Positions 1 through 8,428 of a DNA stretch of 64,000 nt are shown in pieces. The notes beneath the pieces are model-generated. The model was given only the letters and a program-made list of their open reading frames with translations. It searched no databases and was not told where the DNA came from. Origin of the DNA: Corynebacterium suranareeae (lineage in GTDB: Bacteria; Actinomycetota; Actinomycetes; Mycobacteriales; Mycobacteriaceae); NCBI RefSeq assembly GCF_002355155.1, contig NZ_AP017369.1, positions 3,038,001 to 3,102,000 on the forward strand, written 5' to 3'. The position numbers and the translations under genes are program-made. Each line of letters opens with the position of its first letter. The stretch's first letter is position 1.

Positions 1-977
<977 letters not shown>

Positions 978-1007
978 GTGTTGATTGTGGTTGTGCCGGT
1001 AACTCGT

Positions 1008-1037
1008 CGGGAGCTTTAGGGCTCCCGGCCTTTTTTA
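1008..1037 (+). terminator. Rho-independent terminator after guaB1
   Basis: A perfect 7-bp stem CGGGAGC/GCTCCCG with a six-base loop (TTTAGG) is followed by GCC and a run of six T. It lies 31 bases after the guaB1 stop and ahead of the AraC gene. Confidence 0.9.
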
Positions 1038-1087
1038 ATTCCACATTAATGACTTATGTGATCTAAGACTCTATCCTGGTACGCACC

Positions 1088-2101
1088 ATGACTGCTCAAC
1101 CAGCCCAAGAGCCGCCGAAATATCTGCGCTTTAGTACAAGCGGAATCCTGCCGGATAGCCGCGTTCAAATGTGGGAGGGACATAATGCTCGTGCATTAAT
1201 CCCGCTCGACATTAGAACTATCGACGATCGACCAATGCAGGCGTCGGAAACCAACCTGCATCTGCCATCGATTCGACTTGCCAGCGTGTTTGGCACATCG
1301 CAATTTGTCGAGCGTTCTGAAAGTTTTATTTCAAATAATCCCACTGGAGTCATCGCGATCTTCTTCGCTACTGAAGGTGATGCAGTATTCTTCCACCGCG
1401 GAGGCCATGTGGCACTGCGCCCAGGTCAAGCCATTGTTTATGATGCTGACCGGCCATTCCTTCGTGGGTTTAACAATCGGTTTCGGGAGTTGGTTCTCAC
1501 CATTCCAAAGCAACGTTATCAAGAGATCGTGGGATCAAAAGGCCCAGAACTGCCTGCCATATTTGAGTTTGGGGCAACGGGAAATGCCAGTGAGCAGGCT
1601 CTAGCACGACTGGTGCAGGAATCTTTGCACAGGATTGAAAGTGGCGAACCACAACACATCGATTCCACCACTTCCTTAACTAAGTCGTGGAGTGATCTCG
1701 AGGTCGAGGCTACTGGTCTAATCCGAAATGTGCTTGGTGATGCAGCAAGTAGCGAAGAAGGGCTGATCTCTGCTGCGCAAAAATATATTGAAACCAATAT
1801 CTCCGACCGCGATCTTAGTGCCGCTCAAGTGGCGGCAGCTGTGGGAATCAGTGAACGCCAATTAGCTCGTATTTTCGCCGATGCAGAACTCACCATTGGG
1901 CGCTACGTACTAAATACTCGGCTGGATTTTGCACGAGATGCGCTCTCATCCCGCGAAAGAGACAGAGTATCTGTCAGTGAAATCGGCAAGCGTTTTGGGT
2001 TTGCCTCCCCAAGTCATTTCAGCAGAACCTTCCGCGAGAGGTTTAATGTGACACCGCTGCAGTGGAGGAAAGAATCACAACGACAATCCTTGCAGGGCTA
2101 A
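1088..2101 (+). CDS. pheR: AraC/XylS-family transcriptional regulator, likely activator of the phenol hydroxylase gene
   Basis: 337 residues. The N-terminal two thirds look like the AraC-binding-like/cupin ligand domain seen in XylS-type activators (HVALRPGQAIVYDADRPF, roughly residues 110-150). The C-terminal 100 residues form a double helix-turn-helix: AAQVAAAVGISERQLARIF, then a second helix unit ending in FASPSHFSRTFRERF near residue 320. It lies directly upstream of, and in the same direction as, the flavin phenol hydroxylase. This matches a regulator/enzyme pair described in C. glutamicum phenol catabolism, so that gene is the likely target. The symbol rests on this context. Confidence 0.8.
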   Translation: MTAQPAQEPPKYLRFSTSGILPDSRVQMWEGHNARALIPLDIRTIDDRPMQASETNLHLPSIRLASVFGTSQFVERSESFISNNPTGVIAIFFATEGDAVFFHRGGHVALRPGQAIVYDADRPFLRGFNNRFRELVLTIPKQRYQEIVGSKGPELPAIFEFGATGNASEQALARLVQESLHRIESGEPQHIDSTTSLTKSWSDLEVEATGLIRNVLGDAASSEEGLISAAQKYIETNISDRDLSAAQVAAAVGISERQLARIFADAELTIGRYVLNTRLDFARDALSSRERDRVSVSEIGKRFGFASPSHFSRTFRERFNVTPLQWRKESQRQSLQG

Positions 2102-2265
2102 GGACAAGTGCGCGTTTTATCCCCACACGGACATCATCTTGCCCCAAACGGACAATAATGCCAATCACACTTTCAAGCCCATTGTGACCTGAACTACATT
2201 TCTGGTTATCGCACGGAACGACTTCCGTGAATGAGATTTAAGAAAACCTCTCGAAAGGATCTGAA
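2102..2265 (+). promoter_or_regulatory. Control region between the AraC regulator and phenol hydroxylase
   Basis: 164-base gap with no terminator after the regulator gene. It contains two related CCCCACACGGACA / CCCCAAACGGACA words (about 2121 and 2141), spaced 20 bases apart. Such a direct repeat is what an AraC/XylS activator would be expected to bind. The gene that follows has a good ribosome site, AAAGGA, 9 bases before the ATG. The repeat is seen; the operator role is inferred. Confidence 0.5.
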
Positions 2266-4170
2266 ATGCAGTTTCACTACGATGGATACGCTACCGCCGA
2301 CCCAATGGAGATGCGCGCAGAAGGCAGCGGAGTAAACCGACCTGAAACCCTTCCCGAGGTCATGGATGTGTTGATCGTTGGTGCAGGCCCTGCTGGCACT
2401 ATTGCAGCCGCTCAGCTTTCCCGCTTCCCCAATGTGACTACCCGTCTTGTAGAACGCAGTGACCGTCGCCTCGAGTTGGCCAACGCAGATGGTGTGCACT
2501 CCCGAACCATTGAAACCTTCCAAGCTTTCGGTTTCGCTCATGAAATTCTCGCAGAGGCCCACGAGATCACCGATATGGCTTTTTGGAAGCCGGATCCACA
2601 CAACCCCAGTGAGATCATCCGCGACAACAGCACTCGTGAATTGCCACAACACATCAGTGAATTCCCGATGGCACTTCTTACTCAAACCCGTATCATCGAC
2701 CACTTCAATCGATTCATGAAAAACTCACCAACCAGGATGGAACCTGATTATGGTTATGAGTTCGTGGACTTTGAAGCAGCAGATGATTCAGACAATGAAG
2801 AGTATCCAATCACCGTTACGCTTCGTCGCACAACCGGAGCTCAAGAAGGCGAACTGGTAACAGTCCGCACGAAGTACTTGGTTGGTGCTGATGGTGCTCG
2901 TAGCCAGGTTCGTAAATCATTGGGATACCGCTTGCAGGGTAAACAAGCCAACCATGCTTGGGGTGTGATGGATATCCATGCAAACACCGATTTCCCAGAT
3001 GTACGCAAGAAGTGCACCATCAAATCCGACACTGGGCGAACCATTTTGCTCATCCCACGCGAAGGTGGTTATCTCTTCCGCCTCTATGTTGATCTGGGCG
3101 AAGTTCCTGATGACGGCAGCAAGGCTGTTCGTGACACCCCACTGCAAGATGTTATCGATACTGCAAACCAAATCATGGCTCCATTCACCCTGGATGTGAA
3201 AAACGTGGTGTGGAACTCCATCTACGAGGTCGGGCACCGCGTCGCAGACCATTTCGATGACCGTGTTTCAGAGAAAACCTCAAGCGAGCACCCACGCATT
3301 TTCATTGCTGGCGACGCCTGCCACACTCACAGCGCTAAGGCTGGTCAGGGCATGAACGTGTCCATGCAGGACGGATTCAACCTTGGTTGGAAGCTCGGGC
3401 ACGTAGCCAGTGGAAATAGTCCCCGCGAGCTGTTGCAAACCTACGCTGAAGAACGCGAGGACATCGCTTACAAGCTCATTGAGTACGACAAGAACTGGTC
3501 AACACTCATGGCAAAGCCAAGCAGTGAAATGGGCAGCGCGCAGGATCTAGAAGACTTCTACCGCGCGAACTCCGAATTCAATGCCGGCTACATGACCCAC
3601 TACCCGCCGTCCTCTATCACGATGGACGGAAGCAACCAAGATCTGGCAAAGGGCTATCCAATTGGTCGACGCTTCAAGTCAGCGATGGTTGGTCGAGTCT
3701 GCGACTTCACCGAAACACACCTCGGACACCAAGCCACTGCCGATGGACGTGTGCGTGCATATGTCTTCGCAGGCGCAGATGCACTTGATGGCAACGACTC
3801 CGAGCTTGATCGTTGGTCACAGTGGGCAGAACAACACCTTGATCCAGCATTTGTGGATGCCAAGGTGATCTACCAGAAGCAATACACCGAGTTCGATATC
3901 CGCCAGGTTCCATCCGTGTTCAAACCTAAGGTAGGCATCTTCGAGCTGACCAACGTGGAAAATTCCTTCGGTATCACCGCAACCTCCGATATCTTCGACA
4001 GCCGCGAAATCTCCCGAGATGGTGTCGTGGTGGTTGTCCGCCCAGACCAATATGTATCCGGAATCTTCCCGCTGACTGATACTGCAGGCCTCGGCGAGTT
4101 CCTCACCGGATACTTCCCCAAAATGAAGGGCGCACATCAAACAAGTGAACAACAGCTAGTGCTTCAGTGA
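2266..4170 (+). CDS. phe: FAD-dependent phenol 2-monooxygenase (phenol hydroxylase)
   Basis: 634 residues, the usual length for class A flavoprotein phenol hydroxylases. The FAD/NADPH Rossmann fingerprint VLIVGAGPAGT is near residue 35, the middle DG motif is LVGADGARSQVRKSLG near 205, and the FAD-ribityl motif IFIAGDACHTHSAKAGQGMN lies near residue 345. The C-terminal third has the thioredoxin-like domain typical of phenol hydroxylases. The reaction is NADPH- and O2-dependent ortho-hydroxylation of phenol to catechol, which feeds the beta-ketoadipate pathway. It follows the AraC regulator. A diverged copy of the last ~120 bases of this gene lies at about 5648-5769. Confidence 0.87.
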   Translation: MQFHYDGYATADPMEMRAEGSGVNRPETLPEVMDVLIVGAGPAGTIAAAQLSRFPNVTTRLVERSDRRLELANADGVHSRTIETFQAFGFAHEILAEAHEITDMAFWKPDPHNPSEIIRDNSTRELPQHISEFPMALLTQTRIIDHFNRFMKNSPTRMEPDYGYEFVDFEAADDSDNEEYPITVTLRRTTGAQEGELVTVRTKYLVGADGARSQVRKSLGYRLQGKQANHAWGVMDIHANTDFPDVRKKCTIKSDTGRTILLIPREGGYLFRLYVDLGEVPDDGSKAVRDTPLQDVIDTANQIMAPFTLDVKNVVWNSIYEVGHRVADHFDDRVSEKTSSEHPRIFIAGDACHTHSAKAGQGMNVSMQDGFNLGWKLGHVASGNSPRELLQTYAEEREDIAYKLIEYDKNWSTLMAKPSSEMGSAQDLEDFYRANSEFNAGYMTHYPPSSITMDGSNQDLAKGYPIGRRFKSAMVGRVCDFTETHLGHQATADGRVRAYVFAGADALDGNDSELDRWSQWAEQHLDPAFVDAKVIYQKQYTEFDIRQVPSVFKPKVGIFELTNVENSFGITATSDIFDSREISRDGVVVVVRPDQYVSGIFPLTDTAGLGEFLTGYFPKMKGAHQTSEQQLVLQ

Positions 4171-4197
4171 GTTGTTCGAGCAGCGTGTGAAAAATAG

Positions 4198-4243
4198 AAA
4201 CTAGTCGTCTCTCCTTAGTAGGAGAATTGCGGCTAGTTTTTGT
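4198..4243 (+). terminator. Terminator of phenol hydroxylase
   Basis: An outer stem AACTAG/CTAGTT encloses an inner hairpin TCTCC...GGAGA, and a T run follows. It starts 28 bases after the phenol hydroxylase stop. Confidence 0.8.
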
Positions 4244-5160
4244 TATTTAATCCGCATTTAAACACATTGCTCTTAGAGATTTTGTGAATAGAGAACATCG
4301 TCAGTGGGTAGCTCTGGTATGCAGCATGGTGCCCACACACATGGAATCAAAAATTGTGGTGCGACAGGTGCGGAGGACGAGGACTGCTGTGAATTTGCCG
4401 AAGATGTTCCGTGGACAGTGACACTGAAGTGGGAGCGCCGCTGTTCGGTGGAATCTGCGTAGCGAATCGCTCCCAGATAGGTTCGATGATAAACGGCAGA
4501 AACAGATCTTCGCCTCATTTCAGTCTGATGGTACTGCCCTTTAGCGATTTACTTTTGGAAACTCTCTAGGCACCATCGCATAAGAGCAAGTTCAAATCAG
4601 AGCAAAGGCATAAAAGCGTGTGGTGTCATCAGTTTTTCACTGTCAGACAGAGGCATATTGATTAACGCCACTGGTACATCAATTTTGGTCAAGTTAAAAA
4701 TTTGCTCGTTGAACCACTCTTCCCGCCCAGTTCACCATTACGTAATAGACTCAGGAAGCATCAAGTAGCTGTCAAGATTCCTCCACTTCGACACGCCAAA
4801 AGTAGTGAAAGGTGGAGGATTGCACGTATCCCCATATGGGGGTACATAAAATATATTCGTCCTGATTTCACTCCGCCTAATATTTCCTATGCTTATATAG
4901 CTTGTACATAATTTTTTAAGAAAGAAGCAAGACGAGGCTATCGAGAAAATCGTTAAGCTTAGCTACTTCAGCATTAATTCCATAGGGTTAATGTCACCGG
5001 TAGTACAAACTCGTTTTCCCGCATCGGTCCTGACCTCGGGAAAGTAGACACAGGGGGTCGGCTCCTCCGGTCCGTACTGCTTGCATAGATACTGCAAAAA
5101 CATACTGGGTAGCAGTTAAATACTCACACTATAGAGAAAACTAGGGTTTAGGAAAGCGGT
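4244..5160. other. Long intergenic region without a supportable gene
   Basis: About 900 bases between the phenol hydroxylase terminator and a small membrane-protein gene. Only short frames occur and none has a credible ribosome site or a recognisable product. One notable site is a 20-base near-perfect palindrome at 4826-4845 (GTATCCCC AT AT GGGGGTAC, one mismatch). The stretch from there to 5160 is AT-rich and looks promoter-like. Confidence 0.55.
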
Positions 5161-5517
5161 ATGGAAAATCAGGATAAGGTTCCAGTCAAAGCTTTATTGA
5201 TTCTTTACTTAGTCATATTTCTTGCTCACTGGATTTTCCTACCGATAAAGTCATGGTCAGATGCAGAGGCAGTTTTAATACTTCTTTTCATTTCTCTTGT
5301 TGCAGCAGTATTAGTAATGGTCTTTACGCTTAGAGCACCTTTGTGGGTTCTGGTTGTTGTGAGTTTAGTGGGGCTCATTGGCATGGTCGTAGCTATTTAT
5401 TTCTTAATGCAAGTTCCAGACGGAATTCTTACTCCAGTTTTTATATTTATTGGTGGAGGAATCTTCTTAGCCGAACTCATCGTAGGTGGCGACCGCTACT
5501 GGAGAGCTCGCAGATAA
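5161..5517 (+). CDS. Small four-helix membrane protein of unknown function
   Basis: 118 residues preceded by a convincing ribosome site (AGGAAAG, 4 bases before the ATG). Nearly the whole protein is hydrophobic, with four likely membrane helices (about residues 9-27, 35-55, 60-80 and 90-108), a short charged N-terminus (MENQDKVPVK) and a basic C-tail (DRYWRARR). I do not recognise a family. It is isolated between a long gap and a patchwork of duplicated sequence, so it may belong to an accessory insertion. Base composition looks more AT-rich than the flanking metabolic genes. Confidence 0.65.
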   Translation: MENQDKVPVKALLILYLVIFLAHWIFLPIKSWSDAEAVLILLFISLVAAVLVMVFTLRAPLWVLVVVSLVGLIGMVVAIYFLMQVPDGILTPVFIFIGGGIFLAELIVGGDRYWRARR

Positions 5518-5538
5518 AACATCATTGCGGAGTGTAAA

Positions 5539-5646
5539 TATTTTGTAATTTCAACCACGCTGCCTCTTCCGTTAGAAAAAGATTCAAAAATCTATTACGG
5601 CCTATAGCTCTGTGGCCAATTGGTCACGGCAGCTAAATGAGACACG
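5539..5646. repeat. Direct repeat copy A (second copy at 6330-6440)
   Basis: About 108 bases that match 6330-6440 with scattered substitutions and a 3-base length difference. The last 40 bases (CTCTGTGGCCAATTGGTCAC and onward to GAGACACG) are identical. At its right end the similarity stops and the sequence continues as a copy of the 3' end of phenol hydroxylase. Confidence 0.85.
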
Positions 5647-5647
5647 C

Positions 5648-5769
5648 GATGGTGTCCTGGTGGTTGTCCGCCCAGACCAATATGTATCCGGAATATTCCC
5701 GCTAACTGATACTGCAGGCCTCGGCGAGTTCCTCACCGGATACTTCCCAACATGAAAGGTGCACATCAG
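5648..5769 (+). pseudogene. Duplicated 3' fragment of phenol hydroxylase
   Basis: Aligns to 4018-4139, the end of the phenol hydroxylase gene, with only a handful of mismatches over about 120 bases. A one-base deletion near 5750 (CCCAACATG against CCCCAAAATG) breaks the frame and no upstream coding part exists, so this is a dead remnant. It is fused directly to direct-repeat copy A. It implies that a second phenol-hydroxylase copy, or a local rearrangement, once existed here. Confidence 0.85.
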
Positions 5770-5873
5770 CTAGTCAATGCGAATTAGGGTTCAGGCTTAG
5801 CCTTTTCTAAGTACATGTTGCACGGTTAAACACTCACATGAGAGCTGACCAGTTCAACTGAAAAACCAACGGT

Positions 5874-5950
5874 GCGGTGAGGACGATCTACTGTCCTCAC
5901 CGCTCATGTGTGCCTGTTCAAGCAAGAACTTTCCGGGTCTAGAAAGTTCT
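5874..5950. other. Two consecutive perfect hairpins
   Basis: The first is an 11-bp perfect stem GCGGTGAGGAC/GTCCTCACCGC (5874-5884 and 5893-5903) with an 8-base loop. The second is a 9-bp perfect stem AGAACTTTC/GAAAGTTCT (5925-5933 and 5942-5950). Neither has a T run, so they are not plain terminators. They lie ahead of the antitoxin-like gene and could be protein-binding sites, RNA structures or ends of a small element. Confidence 0.55.
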
Positions 5951-6085
5951 CGATCGTAATTCTTCTACGAAAACTTTGAGGCTCCAATGAGCTTGTTGAA
6001 GCTTCCGTTCTTCAAGTATCTTGGGTCTTGCACCAGGCGTTTTTCTATATTAGCCCGACACATCTCGAACAGAAGAGGAAGAATC

Positions 6086-6430
6086 TTGAACTCGCAAACT
6101 CAACGATCTGTGTGGGTCGAGCAGGCTAAGCATTCTTTGTATCTCGAGGGGCTTTTAACAAGTGCCGAATACAATGAGGACGCAGAGCGTTACGTTTCTG
6201 GAACCATCAGCGCCGACCAGCTTGTTGAAAAACACGCGCTAGATTTAATCTTTCTTAGAGCATTGCCTGCTCTTAAGGAGCTAGCTAATTTCTTTTACAC
6301 CTTTTTTGAGATGCCTCAAACCGCAACTATATTTTGTAATTTCAATCATGCTAACGTCTCTTTCATTAGAGAAAGTTTCAAAAATCTGTTACTGTCTATG
6401 GCTCTGTGGCCAATTGGTCACGGCAGCTAA
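6086..6430 (+). CDS. Orphan VbhA-like antitoxin, C-terminus probably aberrant
   Basis: The frame is open from ATG 5987, but the best start is TTG 6086, preceded by GAGGAAG. The first ~50 residues read like the VbhA/Fic-inhibiting antitoxin fold: an SLYLEGLLTSAEYNEDAERYV core, then SGTISADQLVEKH. Such antitoxins usually end soon after this point, with a Fic-domain toxin gene following. Here the frame runs on for about 60 unrelated residues into direct-repeat copy B, and no Fic gene follows. Seen: the motif and the missing partner. Inferred: a decayed or orphan antitoxin whose original 3' end was replaced. The family call is by eye. Confidence 0.5.
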   Translation: MNSQTQRSVWVEQAKHSLYLEGLLTSAEYNEDAERYVSGTISADQLVEKHALDLIFLRALPALKELANFFYTFFEMPQTATIFCNFNHANVSFIRESFKNLLLSMALWPIGHGS

Positions 6431-6440
6431 ATGAGACACG
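6330..6440. repeat. Direct repeat copy B, upstream of the MFS-CBS transporter
   Basis: Counterpart of 5539-5646. It covers the tail of the antitoxin-like frame and the leader of the transporter gene. Copy A therefore looks like a stray copy of this transporter's upstream region. Confidence 0.85.
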
Positions 6441-6516
6441 ACACGAGGAGTATCTGCAGTACCTCCTGACACGGCACAGTGGTTTAGCTGAACTTACGCC
6501 GACTGTCAGGAAAGAA

Positions 6517-8415
6517 ATGACGCATACTCCGACTCCCGCGTTTTCTAAAACGCGCATCGCTTGGATGATTGCAGTTGCTGCGGCCGCTGCATTCCTTGCA
6601 ACTTTTAATGAGACCTTCCTCAATGTGGCTTTCACGCCCATCATGCAGGATTTCAACGTTGACGTTAACACTGTCCAGTGGTTGACCACTGGTTATTTGC
6701 TGGTTGCAGCAGTGTTTGTTCCAGTCTCAAATATTCTTTATCACCGTTTCCCCACCAAGCCGCTGTTCGTTTCGGTTGTTGCGCTGATGCTGGTTGGTTC
6801 CATCGTGGGTGCGCTGGCGCCTTCGTTTGAAGTGCTGTTGATCGCGCGTTTACTGCAGGCGATTGGTACTGGTTTGCTCACGCCGATCGGTATGAATATC
6901 ACGTTGGCGGTCTCGCCGCGTGAGAAGTTGGGCCTCAACATGGGTATCATGGCTGCGATGACCACGCTCGGCCCGTCGCTGGCAATTGTGCTGTCCGGCG
7001 CCTTGCTGACGGTCGCTCCATGGACCACCTTGCTGTGGGTGTTTGGCGGTTTGACGCTGGTAGTCCTGCTAGCTGGCGGTTTTGCGTTGCAAAACGTTGC
7101 TGCTTTACGACGCCCCGTCTTGGACACCATTTCCTTCCTGCTGGTCGCTATCGGCCTTGTCGGAATCCTTTATGGTGTTTCGGCAGCATTTGGCGGCGCA
7201 GCTCTCTATGCTGCTATTTCGGCTGTCATCGGTGTTGTTGCGCTGTGGATTTTTGTAATTCGTCAGCAGCGCATCGAGCATCCGCTACTTAACCTGCGCC
7301 CATTCGCTAACATTTCGTTTGTTCTCGGCGTGCTGATGACCATGCTTGGTCTGCTCTTCGTCTTTGCGATGAACGTTGTCATTCCACTATTCCTCCAGTC
7401 CGGACACCAGATGGAACCTTTGGGTGCATCCTTGACGCTTGCACCCGGAATTTTGCTCACCGTGGTAATGGGCCCAATTGCCGGCAAACTCTTTGACCGC
7501 CACGGTGGACGTTGGTCTATTCCATTGGGATTCCTCATCATGGCAGTGTTTGTCACCCTGGTGGGTGTTGCTGCTGGACACTCCTCCATTTGGTTATTCG
7601 GTACGCTATATATCCCCGCAGTTCTGGCAACCGCGCTGGTCATTGGCCCTTCCCAAACCTTTGCGCTTTCCCAACTTGACCGTGAAACCAGCCCACACGG
7701 TGTGACCATTGTGTCCACTGGTTTCCAGATCGCAGGTTGTGTGGGTACCTCCCTTGGTGCTGGTATTTACGGTGCAATCAGTGGTGGTAGTGGTGAATTT
7801 GATTCCTTACTCGGTGGTTTCCGTGGAGCTGTCGGCTTGGTTGTTGTCACGTCGATAATTGGTATTGTTCTGGCGTTTTTGGCATACCGCTCAACCACTA
7901 AAACTCCAGCTGCTTCTGATCAAGAACTCACAGTGCAGTCCATTATGAAGACTGACGTCTACACCCTATCCTTAGATGATTCAGTCCTAGATGCACTCAA
8001 GACGTTTACTGATCGCGGTATTTCTGGCGCACCGATTCTTCACAAAGATGGAACTCTTGCAGGGTTCCTGTCCGACGGCGATGTCATGCGCTACCTTTCT
8101 GCAACACATCCATCTTCCACCTCGATCTACTCTTATGCGATCGGTGGCGATGACGATCTTGCACAAGCTATGTCTGAACTAGCTGAACTCAACGTGATGC
8201 GCATTGCTACCCGTAATGTCCTCACCATCGATGCTGCATCCTCCATTGTTGATGCCGTAACTGCACTTTCCGATGCCCACATCAAGAAAGTTCCAGTTGT
8301 ACGTGGCGAAAACGGTCCCGTCGTGGGTATCGTTAACCGCTCTGCGGTTAACCGTTTAGCAATTGGCAGCTACCTGCAAGGTGCGCTGGTGGGAGGCGTC
8401 GAAAAGCATCTTTAA
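6517..8415 (+). CDS. MFS multidrug-type exporter (DHA2-like) fused to a C-terminal CBS-domain pair
   Basis: 632 residues from ATG 6517, chosen because AGGAAAG stands just upstream; the frame also extends back to GTG 6406. Residues ~10-460 form a drug:H+ antiporter-2 type permease, with FNETFLNVAFTPIMQDF and QWLTTGYLLVAAVFVPVS marking helices 1-2 and LLIARLLQAIGTGLLTPIGM motif C-like. After a short linker, residues ~472-625 hold two CBS motifs (VQSIMKTDVYTLSLDDSV; IATRNVLTIDAASSIVDAV). CBS pairs usually bind adenine nucleotides or SAM and gate transporters or enzymes. Fusion to an MFS exporter is unusual. The substrate is unknown. The gene end carries a 35-base repeat found again at 12136. Confidence 0.85.
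   Translation: MTHTPTPAFSKTRIAWMIAVAAAAAFLATFNETFLNVAFTPIMQDFNVDVNTVQWLTTGYLLVAAVFVPVSNILYHRFPTKPLFVSVVALMLVGSIVGALAPSFEVLLIARLLQAIGTGLLTPIGMNITLAVSPREKLGLNMGIMAAMTTLGPSLAIVLSGALLTVAPWTTLLWVFGGLTLVVLLAGGFALQNVAALRRPVLDTISFLLVAIGLVGILYGVSAAFGGAALYAAISAVIGVVALWIFVIRQQRIEHPLLNLRPFANISFVLGVLMTMLGLLFVFAMNVVIPLFLQSGHQMEPLGASLTLAPGILLTVVMGPIAGKLFDRHGGRWSIPLGFLIMAVFVTLVGVAAGHSSIWLFGTLYIPAVLATALVIGPSQTFALSQLDRETSPHGVTIVSTGFQIAGCVGTSLGAGIYGAISGGSGEFDSLLGGFRGAVGLVVVTSIIGIVLAFLAYRSTTKTPAASDQELTVQSIMKTDVYTLSLDDSVLDALKTFTDRGISGAPILHKDGTLAGFLSDGDVMRYLSATHPSSTSIYSYAIGGDDDLAQAMSELAELNVMRIATRNVLTIDAASSIVDAVTALSDAHIKKVPVVRGENGPVVGIVNRSAVNRLAIGSYLQGALVGGVEKHL
8373..8407. repeat. 35-bp direct repeat, left copy (3' end of MFS-CBS gene)
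   Basis: Matches 12136-12170 with two mismatches; weaker similarity continues to the TTTAAG after the stop. The two copies bracket the paralogue pair 8429-12109. This copy is coding; the right copy is not. Confidence 0.85.
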
Positions 8416-8428
8416 GTAGCGTTGATGT

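Noticed and set aside
4273..4518. Minus-strand frame of 81 codons
   Set aside because: No ribosome site, no recognisable motif, composition unlike the flanking genes; two other frames are also open here.
4702..4911. Plus-strand frame of 69 codons
   Set aside because: TTG start without ribosome site, biased composition, covers the palindrome at 4826.
6406..6516. N-terminal extension of the MFS-CBS protein
   Set aside because: It lies in direct-repeat sequence; AGGAAAG ahead of ATG 6517 and the start of helix 1 support the internal start.
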